This document shows, piece by piece, positions 56,334-64,000 of a stretch of 64,000 nt of DNA. Origin of the DNA: Salinibacterium sp. NK8237 (GTDB lineage: Bacteria; Actinomycetota; Actinomycetes; Actinomycetales; Microbacteriaceae); NCBI RefSeq assembly GCF_015864955.1, contig NZ_JADYWE010000001.1, positions 868,001 through 932,000 on the forward strand, written 5' to 3'. A program made the position numbers and the translations under genes. The notes beneath the pieces are model-generated. The model did no database searches. It had not been told where the DNA came from and saw only the letters and a program-made list of their open reading frames with translations. Positions within the stretch are counted from its first letter, which is position 1; every line of letters starts with the position of its first letter.

Positions 56334-57032
56334 TTAGCCGTTAGCGACCTTGCGCTTGCGTGAGCGGCCGCCCTGAACTGCGTCATCAGCCTCTTCTTCG
56401 AGACCAATTACACCGTAATCCCAGCCCTTGCGGCGGTAGACAACGCTCGGACGATCCGTCTGGCTATCGACGAAGAGGAAGAAGTCGTGGCCGACCAATT
56501 CCATGTGATCGAGTGCTTCCTCAACCGTCATGTGACTCGAGGGGAATACCTTGCGACGGATCACGACGGGCGAGTAGTCCTCGTCGCCGGGCTCCGGTGT
56601 CTCATCCTGGATCGGTACTGCTCCAGTCGCGACCTTCTCGATCACGTCGGGGCTAGCCGGGGTGATATCGACGACAGCAAATCCACCAGCGCTTGCCTCA
56701 CGAAGTGACGTGGGGCGGTGATTTCCGCGATGAACCTTGCGGCGATCTTTCGACTGGCGGATGCGCTCAATGAGTTTGGCCATAGCCAGATCAAAAGCAA
56801 CATATTTATCTGAACCAGCAGATTCCGCTCGAACAAGCGGACCTGGTCCAATCAACGTCAACTCGACACGATCGTCTCCACTGGAACCTTTGGTTTCGTG
56901 GTGTCTACTCACCTTGATCTCGAAGGCGATTGCCTTCTCGGCCAAGTGAGAGACCTTTTCAGACTTCTCGATCGCGTACTCACGGAAACGATCCGTGACT
57001 CCTACATTTCGTCCGTTGACGGTGATTTCCAC
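56334..57032 (-). CDS. hpf: Ribosome hibernation-promoting factor, long form
   Basis: 232 residues. The N-terminal HPF/YfiA domain (ITVNGRNVGVTDRFREYAIE onward) is followed by a linker and the C-terminal dimerisation domain (VVIRRKVFPSSHMTVEEA, then FFLFVDSQTDRPSVVYRRKG). It joins two 70S ribosomes into 100S particles in stationary phase. The GTG at 57032 begins the conserved domain. The last residues are strongly basic. Confidence 0.95.
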   Translation of the reverse strand: MEITVNGRNVGVTDRFREYAIEKSEKVSHLAEKAIAFEIKVSRHHETKGSSGDDRVELTLIGPGPLVRAESAGSDKYVAFDLAMAKLIERIRQSKDRRKVHRGNHRPTSLREASAGGFAVVDITPASPDVIEKVATGAVPIQDETPEPGDEDYSPVVIRRKVFPSSHMTVEEALDHMELVGHDFFLFVDSQTDRPSVVYRRKGWDYGVIGLEEEADDAVQGGRSRKRKVANG

Positions 57033-57077
57033 GGCGACCTCCTAGCGATCCTGCGCGGCTGCCCCGTGAGGCAGCTA

Positions 57078-57836
57078 CTATTTCGCGCCCTTTTCCTTAC
57101 CGTAGCCCTCGCCGCTAGCAATGTCACGGACCGTCAGCGTTCTTGGAGTGAACCCAATGGTTACTGCCGCAATAACCGTTCCGCCAGCGGCAGAAACTGC
57201 CCTCGCTGCTTCGTCGAGCGTCGCGCCCGTGGTGAGCACGTCATCCACAATGATTACGCGGACACCGACGAGAGAACGCGCCGAAATGAACGCACCTTTA
57301 ACGTTGAGCGCCCGCTCGTCAGCGCTCAACAATTTCTGGCTTCGAGTTTTTTGAGCAACACGAAGCACCCGGGCGTGGCGGATTCCCGCTGCTGCGAGCA
57401 CAAGCCCGACCGGATGGTAGCCGCGCGTTCGGAAAGCCTTCTTGCTGCTGGGAACGGCAACAATCTCAATCGGTGCCGATGCTCTCTCGTGCGCCGCTGA
57501 CTCGCTGAGTGCCCGCCTGAGAGCGGGAAGTAATGCACCAGACAGCGGGCGAGCAAGATCGGTGCGGTGGTGGTTTTTGAAGGCGAGCACGACGCGACGA
57601 ACACGGTCCTCGTACCTCAGTGCGGCATATACACGCAGGTGCTGGGGTGTGGAGTGGATGCTGGTATCCGCGACAAGGCTGCGCATGCAGTCGGAGCACA
57701 GCGCTCTGTCGTGCCGCTGGCATCCAGCGCACTCGACAGGCAAAACGAGCGCGAGTGCGTCACGGAGGGCATCCCGCACCACCGCCAGCCAGCGGCTGCG
57801 TCCGTGACCGATGGGTGGTTGGGGCGGAAGCGTCAT
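57078..57836 (-). CDS. ComF-family phosphoribosyltransferase-like protein
   Basis: 252 residues from the ATG at 57836. A CxxC...CxxC zinc finger (CAGCQRHDRALCSDC) near the N-terminus and a PRTase motif VRVIIVDDVLTTGATLDEA near the C-terminus are the ComF pattern. In naturally competent bacteria it aids DNA uptake; in actinobacteria its role is open. It lies between lpqB and hpf in the conserved order. The frame extends to 57971 into the end of lpqB, which is unlikely to be native. Confidence 0.9.
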   Translation of the reverse strand: MTLPPQPPIGHGRSRWLAVVRDALRDALALVLPVECAGCQRHDRALCSDCMRSLVADTSIHSTPQHLRVYAALRYEDRVRRVVLAFKNHHRTDLARPLSGALLPALRRALSESAAHERASAPIEIVAVPSSKKAFRTRGYHPVGLVLAAAGIRHARVLRVAQKTRSQKLLSADERALNVKGAFISARSLVGVRVIIVDDVLTTGATLDEAARAVSAAGGTVIAAVTIGFTPRTLTVRDIASGEGYGKEKGAK

Positions 57837-57898
57837 GAAGGGATTGTGACCGCACGCGGCACCCCCAAAAATCGCTTCAAACGATCCGTGGAGAAATG

Positions 57899-59575
57899 CT
57901 ACTGCTGGGAGGCCATGAAGGAGGCGTCGAGCCCCGCAAGAACCCACGCCTGACTGCCCTGAGGCCGCCACACTTCGCCACCAGCAAGCACCCGCAGCCC
58001 ATCAGTGTTCGCTCCAGTGCTCACGAGCTGCGTAGCGCCGGCGACAGTACCTAAGTCAGTCGACGGACCGCCGACGCTGTATGCGGTCACAGAGACCGAA
58101 TCGTCGGCGCCGGAGAGCGTTGCGACAGTGCTCGACCCCACCCACGCGGCATCGATAACCGATCCCTCCCGCACCGGAAGCGAAACGGGATCCACCAGTT
58201 GCACCGGCACGTTGCCCTGCTGGCGAACGATTCCATAGACGAGCAACTGGGGCCCGGACGGAGTGGAGAGATACACAAGCAATCGCGCGCCATCGCGTGA
58301 AACATCCAACGACACAATTTCAGAGTCTGCAGGCAACGTGGTTTGCAGCGGATGCTCAGTGCCATCGACTTCGAACGTTGAGAGTGATGTCGCACTGCCA
58401 TTTTGCGCCGACCAGACAAACCGGAATGGGTCGAGTGAGGGAGCGATGAGGCCCGAGCGCGCGTCGATGAGCCGAGGCGCCACCCCAACGGAGGCGAAGT
58501 AGGCGCTGCCCTCAGAGTCCAAATAGGCGACCGAGAGTCTGTCAGCGGAGAGCGCTGCACTCGTCGCCCCAGCGTCGACCACAATAGTGCTGAGCTCGTT
58601 CAGCTCAGTGAGGCCGTCGCTGGTACTGAAACCGAACTCGCTACCGGTGCCGACGACGAGTGGTCCGGCCGATGCCGGCTCAATTACTGCGGCGGTCTGA
58701 CCAGAACTTGTGCTCTGCAAATCGCGACCATCGACGGTCAGCTCGACAATCGGCGTGTGCAATGTTGCTGACAGCTGCTGGCGCATCCGTTCCCGAGCAA
58801 CCGTGTCTGCGGCGAGCGCCTCAGAGCTCAGATCAACAACCGCGCGGCCAGAAGTCAGGCTGCTAGTGGCACCGAGAGTTGTGGATTGTGGGAAAGCGGT
58901 GAGCAGAACGCCCTGCTGCACCCAGGCAGAATCCGCAGCCAACAACGCCTGGATGGCACGCGACTGGGAGGACTGACGCACGGCGAACCAGCGAACATCC
59001 GGAATCAGGTAGGCGAAGCTCGGGTCGAAATAATACAGAACTTGCTCTTCGAAGCTCACTTCGAAACCGCGATCGGAAAGCACAATGCCCGGTGGCGCTG
59101 CAGAAATTCGCCACTCCCCTGCGATCTGTTCGAACTCGAAGGCGAGAGTTTGCGACACCGGCGAGCGCAACTCTGCATAGACGCCGCCCTCATCAATGAC
59201 GGCCTGCGCTGAAAAGGAGTAGGTGAGCGCATCGTCGTCGGCTGCAGCAGCAATAGTCGGCAGCTTGTCGACCTCGCGGACCGTAGCGCTCGCTGCGGGA
59301 TTCCAGGTCTCACTCATGGAACTCGTGAGGAACTCGCGGGCCACCGAATAATCGCGCGAAGGTGAGCGCACAGCACTCATAAAGTCGGTGAGAATTTGTT
59401 CTTGAGTGGAGCCGGCGACGGGGCCCGATGCCACAATTTCGTATTGAGCATCATCTTGTTCGTCGATCAGCGGGCCCGATTGCACCTCACTAGACAGCGG
59501 AACACCGACGCACCCGGTGAGGGCGATCGAAACCCCGACGAGGAGAGCCAGGTAGCTCAGAGAGACCTTAGGCAT
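57899..59575 (-). CDS. lpqB: LpqB lipoprotein, MtrAB accessory protein
   Basis: 558 residues. Signal peptide with lipobox LTGC (Cys about 22), a GerMN domain in the first half and a C-terminal beta-propeller-like part. LpqB interacts with the extracellular part of MtrB and modulates the MtrAB system. It overlaps the end of mtrB by 8 bp and is the third gene of the mtrA-mtrB-lpqB operon. Confidence 0.92.
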   Translation of the reverse strand: MPKVSLSYLALLVGVSIALTGCVGVPLSSEVQSGPLIDEQDDAQYEIVASGPVAGSTQEQILTDFMSAVRSPSRDYSVAREFLTSSMSETWNPAASATVREVDKLPTIAAAADDDALTYSFSAQAVIDEGGVYAELRSPVSQTLAFEFEQIAGEWRISAAPPGIVLSDRGFEVSFEEQVLYYFDPSFAYLIPDVRWFAVRQSSQSRAIQALLAADSAWVQQGVLLTAFPQSTTLGATSSLTSGRAVVDLSSEALAADTVARERMRQQLSATLHTPIVELTVDGRDLQSTSSGQTAAVIEPASAGPLVVGTGSEFGFSTSDGLTELNELSTIVVDAGATSAALSADRLSVAYLDSEGSAYFASVGVAPRLIDARSGLIAPSLDPFRFVWSAQNGSATSLSTFEVDGTEHPLQTTLPADSEIVSLDVSRDGARLLVYLSTPSGPQLLVYGIVRQQGNVPVQLVDPVSLPVREGSVIDAAWVGSSTVATLSGADDSVSVTAYSVGGPSTDLGTVAGATQLVSTGANTDGLRVLAGGEVWRPQGSQAWVLAGLDASFMASQQ

Positions 59576-61181
59576 TCAGGCCCTCCAAAATCGGTACTTC
59601 ATCGTTCGGTGGCAGCTCAAGAGGTGACGAGCGCAGCTCGGCACCACGGATGCGCGGAATGGTGAGCCGGAAGCACGAGCCGTTATCTCCATCCGACCAC
59701 ACTTCGAGCCAGCCACCGTGGAGCGCAGCATCTTCGAGGGCGATCGCGAGACCGAGGCCGGTACCGCCCGTCGTGCGCTGGCGAGAGGGATCAGCTCGCC
59801 AGAATCGGTCAAAGACTCGTTCAAGGGCAGCGTGACTCATGCCGACTCCATAGTCGCGCACCGCAATCGCCACCGCGTCTTGATCGCTGTCGATCCAGAC
59901 AACAATCGGTAGTCCATCGCCGTGGTCGATGGCGTTGCTGAGAAGGTTCTGAAGGATGCGACGGATGCGACGCGGGTCGACATCCGCCTCAAAGTAGCCA
60001 CCTGGGGCCACAAGTCGCAGTTCGGATCCCTTGCTTGCCGCAAGCGACGTGAGGCTCTCGATGGCATCTTCGACCAACCGTACGAGGTTGGTTGGCTCGG
60101 TTTCCATGTCGACCGCGCCCGCGTCGTAACGGCTCATCTCGAGCAGGTCAGCGAGAAGCAACTCAAATCTTTCTACCTGAGTGTGAAGTAACTCAGCGGT
60201 GCGGGCCGTTGCCGGCGGGAACGTCTCGCGCTGATCGTAGAGAACGTCGCCGGCGAGCCGGATGGTCGTGAGCGGCGTACGAAGCTCGTGCGAGACATCC
60301 GACACAAAGCGTTGTTGCACTTGCGAGAGAGCAGCCAGCCGGGTGATCTGCTGCTGCATGCTCGTGGCCATTCCATTGAACGACTGTGCCAAAGTCGCAA
60401 TAACGTCGTTGCCGTGAACCGGAATGCGCACTTCGAGTTCGCCAGCGGCAAGGCGTTGGCTGGTCTCTGCGGCCAATTTGACCGGGCCGACAACAAGGCG
60501 CACGACCACAAAGGTGACGATGCCAATGAGTGCCAGCAGGGCGAATCCACCAAGGCCAAGCGTCTGCTGCACGACCACTAAGGTGTCTTGCGTGTCTTGA
60601 ATGTCGTACACGAGATAAAGCTCGTATTGGGCACCTCGAATGTCGAGAGTCGATCCCACAATGAGTCCAGGATGTACGGCCCCGTCTTCAGACTGCTCGA
60701 GCGCCACTGACTGCCAATAAGTGCGCTGCTCAGTGGAATCCGCCACCACGTCGCGCAACTCCTGCGAGATCAGAGTTTCGGACGACAGCCCCTGAGTCTG
60801 CACATCGGCCGGAACCCGAACGCCGTCTTGACCAGGAGTGCGCAAAATCGCGTAGCTCGTGCCACCTGTGCTCGAGGCAACGCTCTCGATCACGCCGGCA
60901 ACATCCCTCATCATGTCATCGAGGTCTTCAACGCCAAGATCTTCGTCTGCAGCATCGAACACCTGCTGGCCAGCAAGTGTTGCGTTGACCGAGGTGCGGG
61001 TGAGTTGGTCTCGACTCGCATCAAAAAGGTTCGCCCCAACGCTGAGCGACATATAGCCCGCGATCACAGCGACAACAACCGACGACAGCAACACCGTGAT
61101 GGCCACAGTGCGCACTTGAAGCGACGAACGCCACAGGGCAGCAATTCGCTGCCCCCAGCCGCGCCAGTCGAAATCGAGCAT
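59568..61181 (-). CDS. mtrB: MtrB sensor histidine kinase
   Basis: 537 residues. Two membrane helices (about 28-50 and 207-230) flank an extracellular sensor. A HAMP domain follows, then the H-box SHELRTPLTTIRLAGDVLY, the N-box NLLSNAIDHG, and G-boxes DYGVGMSHAAL and GGTGLGLAIALE. It phosphorylates MtrA and controls cell-wall and division genes in actinobacteria. Confidence 0.94.
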   Translation of the reverse strand: MLDFDWRGWGQRIAALWRSSLQVRTVAITVLLSSVVVAVIAGYMSLSVGANLFDASRDQLTRTSVNATLAGQQVFDAADEDLGVEDLDDMMRDVAGVIESVASSTGGTSYAILRTPGQDGVRVPADVQTQGLSSETLISQELRDVVADSTEQRTYWQSVALEQSEDGAVHPGLIVGSTLDIRGAQYELYLVYDIQDTQDTLVVVQQTLGLGGFALLALIGIVTFVVVRLVVGPVKLAAETSQRLAAGELEVRIPVHGNDVIATLAQSFNGMATSMQQQITRLAALSQVQQRFVSDVSHELRTPLTTIRLAGDVLYDQRETFPPATARTAELLHTQVERFELLLADLLEMSRYDAGAVDMETEPTNLVRLVEDAIESLTSLAASKGSELRLVAPGGYFEADVDPRRIRRILQNLLSNAIDHGDGLPIVVWIDSDQDAVAIAVRDYGVGMSHAALERVFDRFWRADPSRQRTTGGTGLGLAIALEDAALHGGWLEVWSDGDNGSCFRLTIPRIRGAELRSSPLELPPNDEVPILEGLNA

Positions 61182-61186
61182 GAAAG

Positions 61187-61867
61187 TTAGACGCTGGCGC
61201 CGGCGCGGTAGCCAACTCCGCGAACCGTCATGACGATCTTCGGGTTGTCGGGATCTTCTTCAACCTTGGCGCGCAACCGCTGCACGTGAACATTCACGAG
61301 CCGGGTGTCTGCCTTGTAGTGGTAGCCCCACACTTGCTCCAGCAGCATCTCGCGAGTGAAGACCTGCTCAGGCTTCATTGCGAGCGCCAACAGCAGCTCA
61401 AATTCGAGCGGCGTCAGGTTGATCTTGGTGTCACCGCGGCGAACCTCGTGGCCCGTGACATCCAGTTCAAGATCGCCAACCGTTAACGTGCCGGTCGCTG
61501 CGTCACTTGCCGGACGCAATCGAGTGCGCACTCGAGCAACGAGCTCTTTGGGATTGAACGGCTTGACGACATAGTCATCAGCACCGCTCTCGAGCCCCTT
61601 CACGACATCGGCCGTGTCGCTCTTGGCCGTGAGCATGATGATTGGCACGCCAGACTCTTCCCGGATGCGGGCACAAATCTCGATGCCATCCATGCCGGGC
61701 AGCATGAGGTCAAGCAACACCAAATCGGGCGCCGCCGACTTAAATGCGTCGTACGCTAGGGCGCCGTCTTGACAGAAAAATGGTTCATAACCTTCGGTGC
61801 GTAGAACGATTCCGATCATTTCTGCCAGGGCAGTGTCGTCGTCGACTACAAGAATTCGTGGGTTCAC
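61187..61867 (-). CDS. mtrA: MtrA response regulator
   Basis: 226 residues from a GTG at 61867 (GAGGA just upstream). OmpR/PhoB type: the phosphoacceptor is in LVLLDLMLPGMDG, the switch Lys in VVKPFNPKEL, and the C-terminal winged helix ends in KIVMTVRGVGYRAG. The sequence is closely MtrA-like. The open frame to 62011 crosses into the divergent promoter region and was not used. Confidence 0.95.
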   Translation of the reverse strand: MNPRILVVDDDTALAEMIGIVLRTEGYEPFFCQDGALAYDAFKSAAPDLVLLDLMLPGMDGIEICARIREESGVPIIMLTAKSDTADVVKGLESGADDYVVKPFNPKELVARVRTRLRPASDAATGTLTVGDLELDVTGHEVRRGDTKINLTPLEFELLLALAMKPEQVFTREMLLEQVWGYHYKADTRLVNVHVQRLRAKVEEDPDNPKIVMTVRGVGYRAGASV

Positions 61868-61987
61868 GTGTCCTCGATACTTTCTAGCTCTCGGGCGAAC
61901 TGAGTGAGAAGCTTTCGCACAAGAGTAGTCGAGTGTGAAAACATGAGTGAGATTGAATAGATGAAGTTCAACATTCGAGGGTGAGAC

Positions 61988-63214
61988 GTGAGCGATAACA
62001 GTCCGTGGCAATCGCCAGATAGCAGTAATCCTGTTGGCGGTTCGCTGCCTCTTGCTCCCCCAGCGCCATCCTCGGCCTACGTGCCCGGCACGACGCCTTC
62101 GGCCTCCGGCGGCGCTCCCGGAGCACCGCAGTACGGGGTTCCAGCGCCCTCGTGGACTCCACCACCCAAGCCCGGGCTGATCCCCCTCAGCCCCATGGGA
62201 CTCGGCACGATTCTTTCGGCATCACTCATGGTGCTGCGCCGCAACCCTCGGCCTACATTTGGACTCGCTCTAGCGATCATGAGCATTGTCATGGTCGCGT
62301 CGCTCGCGCTCGTGGGCATCGTGACCTTTGCTGGAGTCGAACGCACGCTTAGCGCGAGCGACGCGGATGCCGCTGCCATCGAAGCTGGCGCCGCCGCCGG
62401 AACAATTTTGTCGGCGCTCTTTGCCGTCGTGCTCTCCCTGATTGGTGGCGCACTTCTTCAGGGAATCGTCTCGCTCGAGGTAGCACGAGGTGCTGTCGGC
62501 GAACGACTGCGCCTGCGCGGATTGTGGGCAGCCGCGAAAGGACGCATCTGGGCTCTCATCGGCTGGTCGGGTCTCGTCACCGTTGCCGTTGTTGTTGGTA
62601 TTTCCATCATCGCCGGAGCTGCCGTGCTGCTGTTCATGTGGGGCGAAACCGCCGGCATTGTCATCGGGGTTCTCGTGATGCTGGTCGGGATTCTTGGTGG
62701 CGTATTTCTCGCAGCCTGGCTCGGCACCTTTTTCGCTTTCGTACCTAGCGCGCTCATGATCGAACGATTGCCGCTCGGCCAAGCTATTCGTCGCTCGTGG
62801 TCGCTGGTCAAGGGAAGCTTTTGGCGCACCTTCGGCATCTTGCTGCTCATCATGGTCATCGTGAACACGGTGTCGAGTGTGGTTACCGCCCCGCTGAGCT
62901 TCATTGGCGGTCTCGGCGTTGCCCTCCTCAATCCAACCGGCGACGAAGATGCTGGTGCCATCGCGTTCGTTGCGCTTTACATCGTGACGATCATCGTTTC
63001 CGTCGTGATCAGCGCCGTCACAATAGTGATTCAATCGGCCGCTCCCGCGTTGCTGTACATCGACATGCGCATGCGAAAAGAAGGTTTCGACCTCGAACTC
63101 TCGCGCTTCGTCGAGGCCCGCAACGCTGGTGACTTCTCAGTCCCCGACCCGTACCTCACCCTCAACAGCTCTCCTCGACGCACCCCCGAAGCTTCGCCTT
63201 ACACGGCTTCATGA
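61988..63214 (+). CDS. Polytopic membrane protein with Pro-rich N-terminus
   Basis: 408 residues from a GTG at 61988. A Pro/Ser/Gly-rich cytoplasmic N-terminus (about 1-70) is followed by about six hydrophobic helices in a pattern like the membrane domain of glycerophosphodiester phosphodiesterases (SMGLGTILSASLMVLRRNP and RLPLGQAIRRSWSLVKGSFW). No catalytic GDPD domain is present. It is divergent from mtrA and begins the DUF4129/DUF4350 operon. Confidence 0.84.
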   Translation: MSDNSPWQSPDSSNPVGGSLPLAPPAPSSAYVPGTTPSASGGAPGAPQYGVPAPSWTPPPKPGLIPLSPMGLGTILSASLMVLRRNPRPTFGLALAIMSIVMVASLALVGIVTFAGVERTLSASDADAAAIEAGAAAGTILSALFAVVLSLIGGALLQGIVSLEVARGAVGERLRLRGLWAAAKGRIWALIGWSGLVTVAVVVGISIIAGAAVLLFMWGETAGIVIGVLVMLVGILGGVFLAAWLGTFFAFVPSALMIERLPLGQAIRRSWSLVKGSFWRTFGILLLIMVIVNTVSSVVTAPLSFIGGLGVALLNPTGDEDAGAIAFVALYIVTIIVSVVISAVTIVIQSAAPALLYIDMRMRKEGFDLELSRFVEARNAGDFSVPDPYLTLNSSPRRTPEASPYTAS

Positions 63215-63909
63215 CGCTCACCACGCTCACGGTCGCCGTGCCCGCCCTGCTGTCATCTAGCTGGGCGCGCGCGGTTTCTGGCGAGGTTCCGGTTGATCCC
63301 GACTCAGAGCAAGCCACGAATTGGCTCATCGAGGAACTTTCAAAGGCTCCCTATCAAGCAGCGCGACCCACTCTCTTCGATCAGATATCGAAGGCATTTA
63401 GCGACTGGCTCGCCAGCCTCACCATTGGCGAAGGAACGGGCATCCCAACCATCGTGTTGATCGTGCTGCTGGCAGTGGTGGCGATCGCCATCATCGCCGC
63501 CATCGTGGTCTACGGGCTGCCCCGCCTCAACCGCAAGAGCCGCCACGAGGAGGGCATATTCGGCGAGGCCGACTACCGCACGGCGGCCCAATTGCGGGCA
63601 TCAGCAGAGCAAGCGGCTGCGCACGAAGACTTTGCTGAAGCGATCGCTGACATGTTCCGCTCGATCGCCCGCGGGCTCTCGGAACGCACTCTCGTGAGCA
63701 TGACGCCCGGCACCACCGGGCACGGCTTCGCCACCCGCGCTAGCCGCGCGCTGCCCGAGCTCGCCCGCGAGCTTGGCCACAGTGCCGACGTTTTCGACCT
63801 CGTGCGCTACATGCGCAAACCCGCAACGCGAGAACAGTACGAGGAACTGCGCACGCTGGAAGCACGCGTACGTGCGGCCAAACCGGATCTTGCCGAGGCC
63901 GCCCTGTGA
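63211..63909 (+). CDS. DUF4129-domain membrane protein
   Basis: 232 residues. A membrane helix (about 83-107) precedes the DUF4129 helical domain (FAEAIADMFRSIARGLSERT, TPGTTGHGFATRA, FDLVRYMRKPATREQYEEL). In actinobacteria such genes lie with MoxR ATPase and DUF58 genes in envelope-related operons. The start overlaps the previous gene by 4 bp, and the next gene overlaps its stop. Confidence 0.88.
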   Translation: MTLTTLTVAVPALLSSSWARAVSGEVPVDPDSEQATNWLIEELSKAPYQAARPTLFDQISKAFSDWLASLTIGEGTGIPTIVLIVLLAVVAIAIIAAIVVYGLPRLNRKSRHEEGIFGEADYRTAAQLRASAEQAAAHEDFAEAIADMFRSIARGLSERTLVSMTPGTTGHGFATRASRALPELARELGHSADVFDLVRYMRKPATREQYEELRTLEARVRAAKPDLAEAAL

Positions 63910-64000
63910 GCGAGACAACAGAAACAGCTGCAGAAACGACTGTGCTTACGCCGCGCCTCGGCACCACCGCCAAGCGCTCGCTGTTCTGGGTTGCGGCGGC
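63906..64000 (+). CDS. DUF4350-like protein, N-terminal fragment
   Basis: Open from a GTG at 63906 to the window end (31 residues). Its 4-bp overlap with the DUF4129 gene and the beginning of a membrane helix after a polar N-terminus (LFWVAA) match the DUF4350 gene that usually follows DUF4129. Too short to confirm from sequence alone. Confidence 0.65.
   Translation, partial: MSETTETAAETTVLTPRLGTTAKRSLFWVAA

Overview
The window comes from a moderately high-GC Gram-positive actinomycete, most likely a member of Microbacteriaceae. This is inferred from gene content and order. whiB1 sits beside a PdtaS-type kinase. The order secA, hpf, comF, lpqB, mtrB, mtrA is the actinobacterial one. There is an Rv3235-family protein, a DUF6458 protein, a sortase-E-like LAxTG surface protein, and frequent GTG starts. 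There is no prophage, transposase, CRISPR array or rRNA operon. Two tRNA genes are present, Gln(CTG) and Lys(CTT).

Region 1 (1-8.7 kb) is catabolism and transport. It holds the tail of a TctA-type permease, then a minus-strand operon of a polar-amino-acid ABC importer (binding lipoprotein, permease, ATPase), a DAO-type FAD oxidase and a Gfo/Idh/MocA dehydrogenase. A divergent LacI-type regulator lies across an operator-rich gap. A MarR-MFS efflux pair follows.

Region 2 (8.8-16.3 kb) is the accessory region. A GajA-like OLD-family ATPase/TOPRIM nuclease and a GajB-like UvrD helicase form a Gabija anti-phage system. A third, overlapping gene encodes a two-helix membrane protein. Across a small SRPBCC gene lies an uncharacterised module: a protein with a predicted four-helix membrane region, preceded by a small gene that appears frameshifted. 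Gene-poor remnant-like DNA follows, ending at tRNA-Gln.

Region 3 (16.4-36 kb) is a PadR/membrane-protein pair, then mostly core metabolism on the minus strand: gltX, a fumarylacetoacetase-family gene, ilvE, leuB, serA, ilvC, ilvN, ilvB, ilvD, otsB and otsA. Small plus-strand genes are interspersed (DUF6458, DoxX-like, META lipoprotein, E1-like, DUF1353). Together these genes cover most of branched-chain amino acid synthesis, the first step of serine synthesis, and trehalose synthesis.

Region 4 (36-46.5 kb) is the cell envelope: a YhgE/Pip protein, an MMPL transporter carrying a degenerate ABC-ATPase-like C-terminal domain, their TetR regulator, an M23 peptidase, and a repeat-containing LAxTG wall-anchored protein.

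Region 5 (46.6-64 kb) is conserved actinobacterial housekeeping: tRNA-Lys, bcp, whiB1, a PdtaS-like kinase, a CpaB/CpaE-like pair, a small HTH gene, Rv3235-family, secA, hpf, comF, lpqB-mtrB-mtrA, and the start of a divergent DUF4129/DUF4350 operon cut by the window end.

Several regulators lie next to clear palindromic sites (LacI, MarR, PadR, TetR). The PadR and DUF6458 promoters sit so close to their ATGs that leaderless transcripts are likely. All family assignments come from reading motifs, not from database searches.
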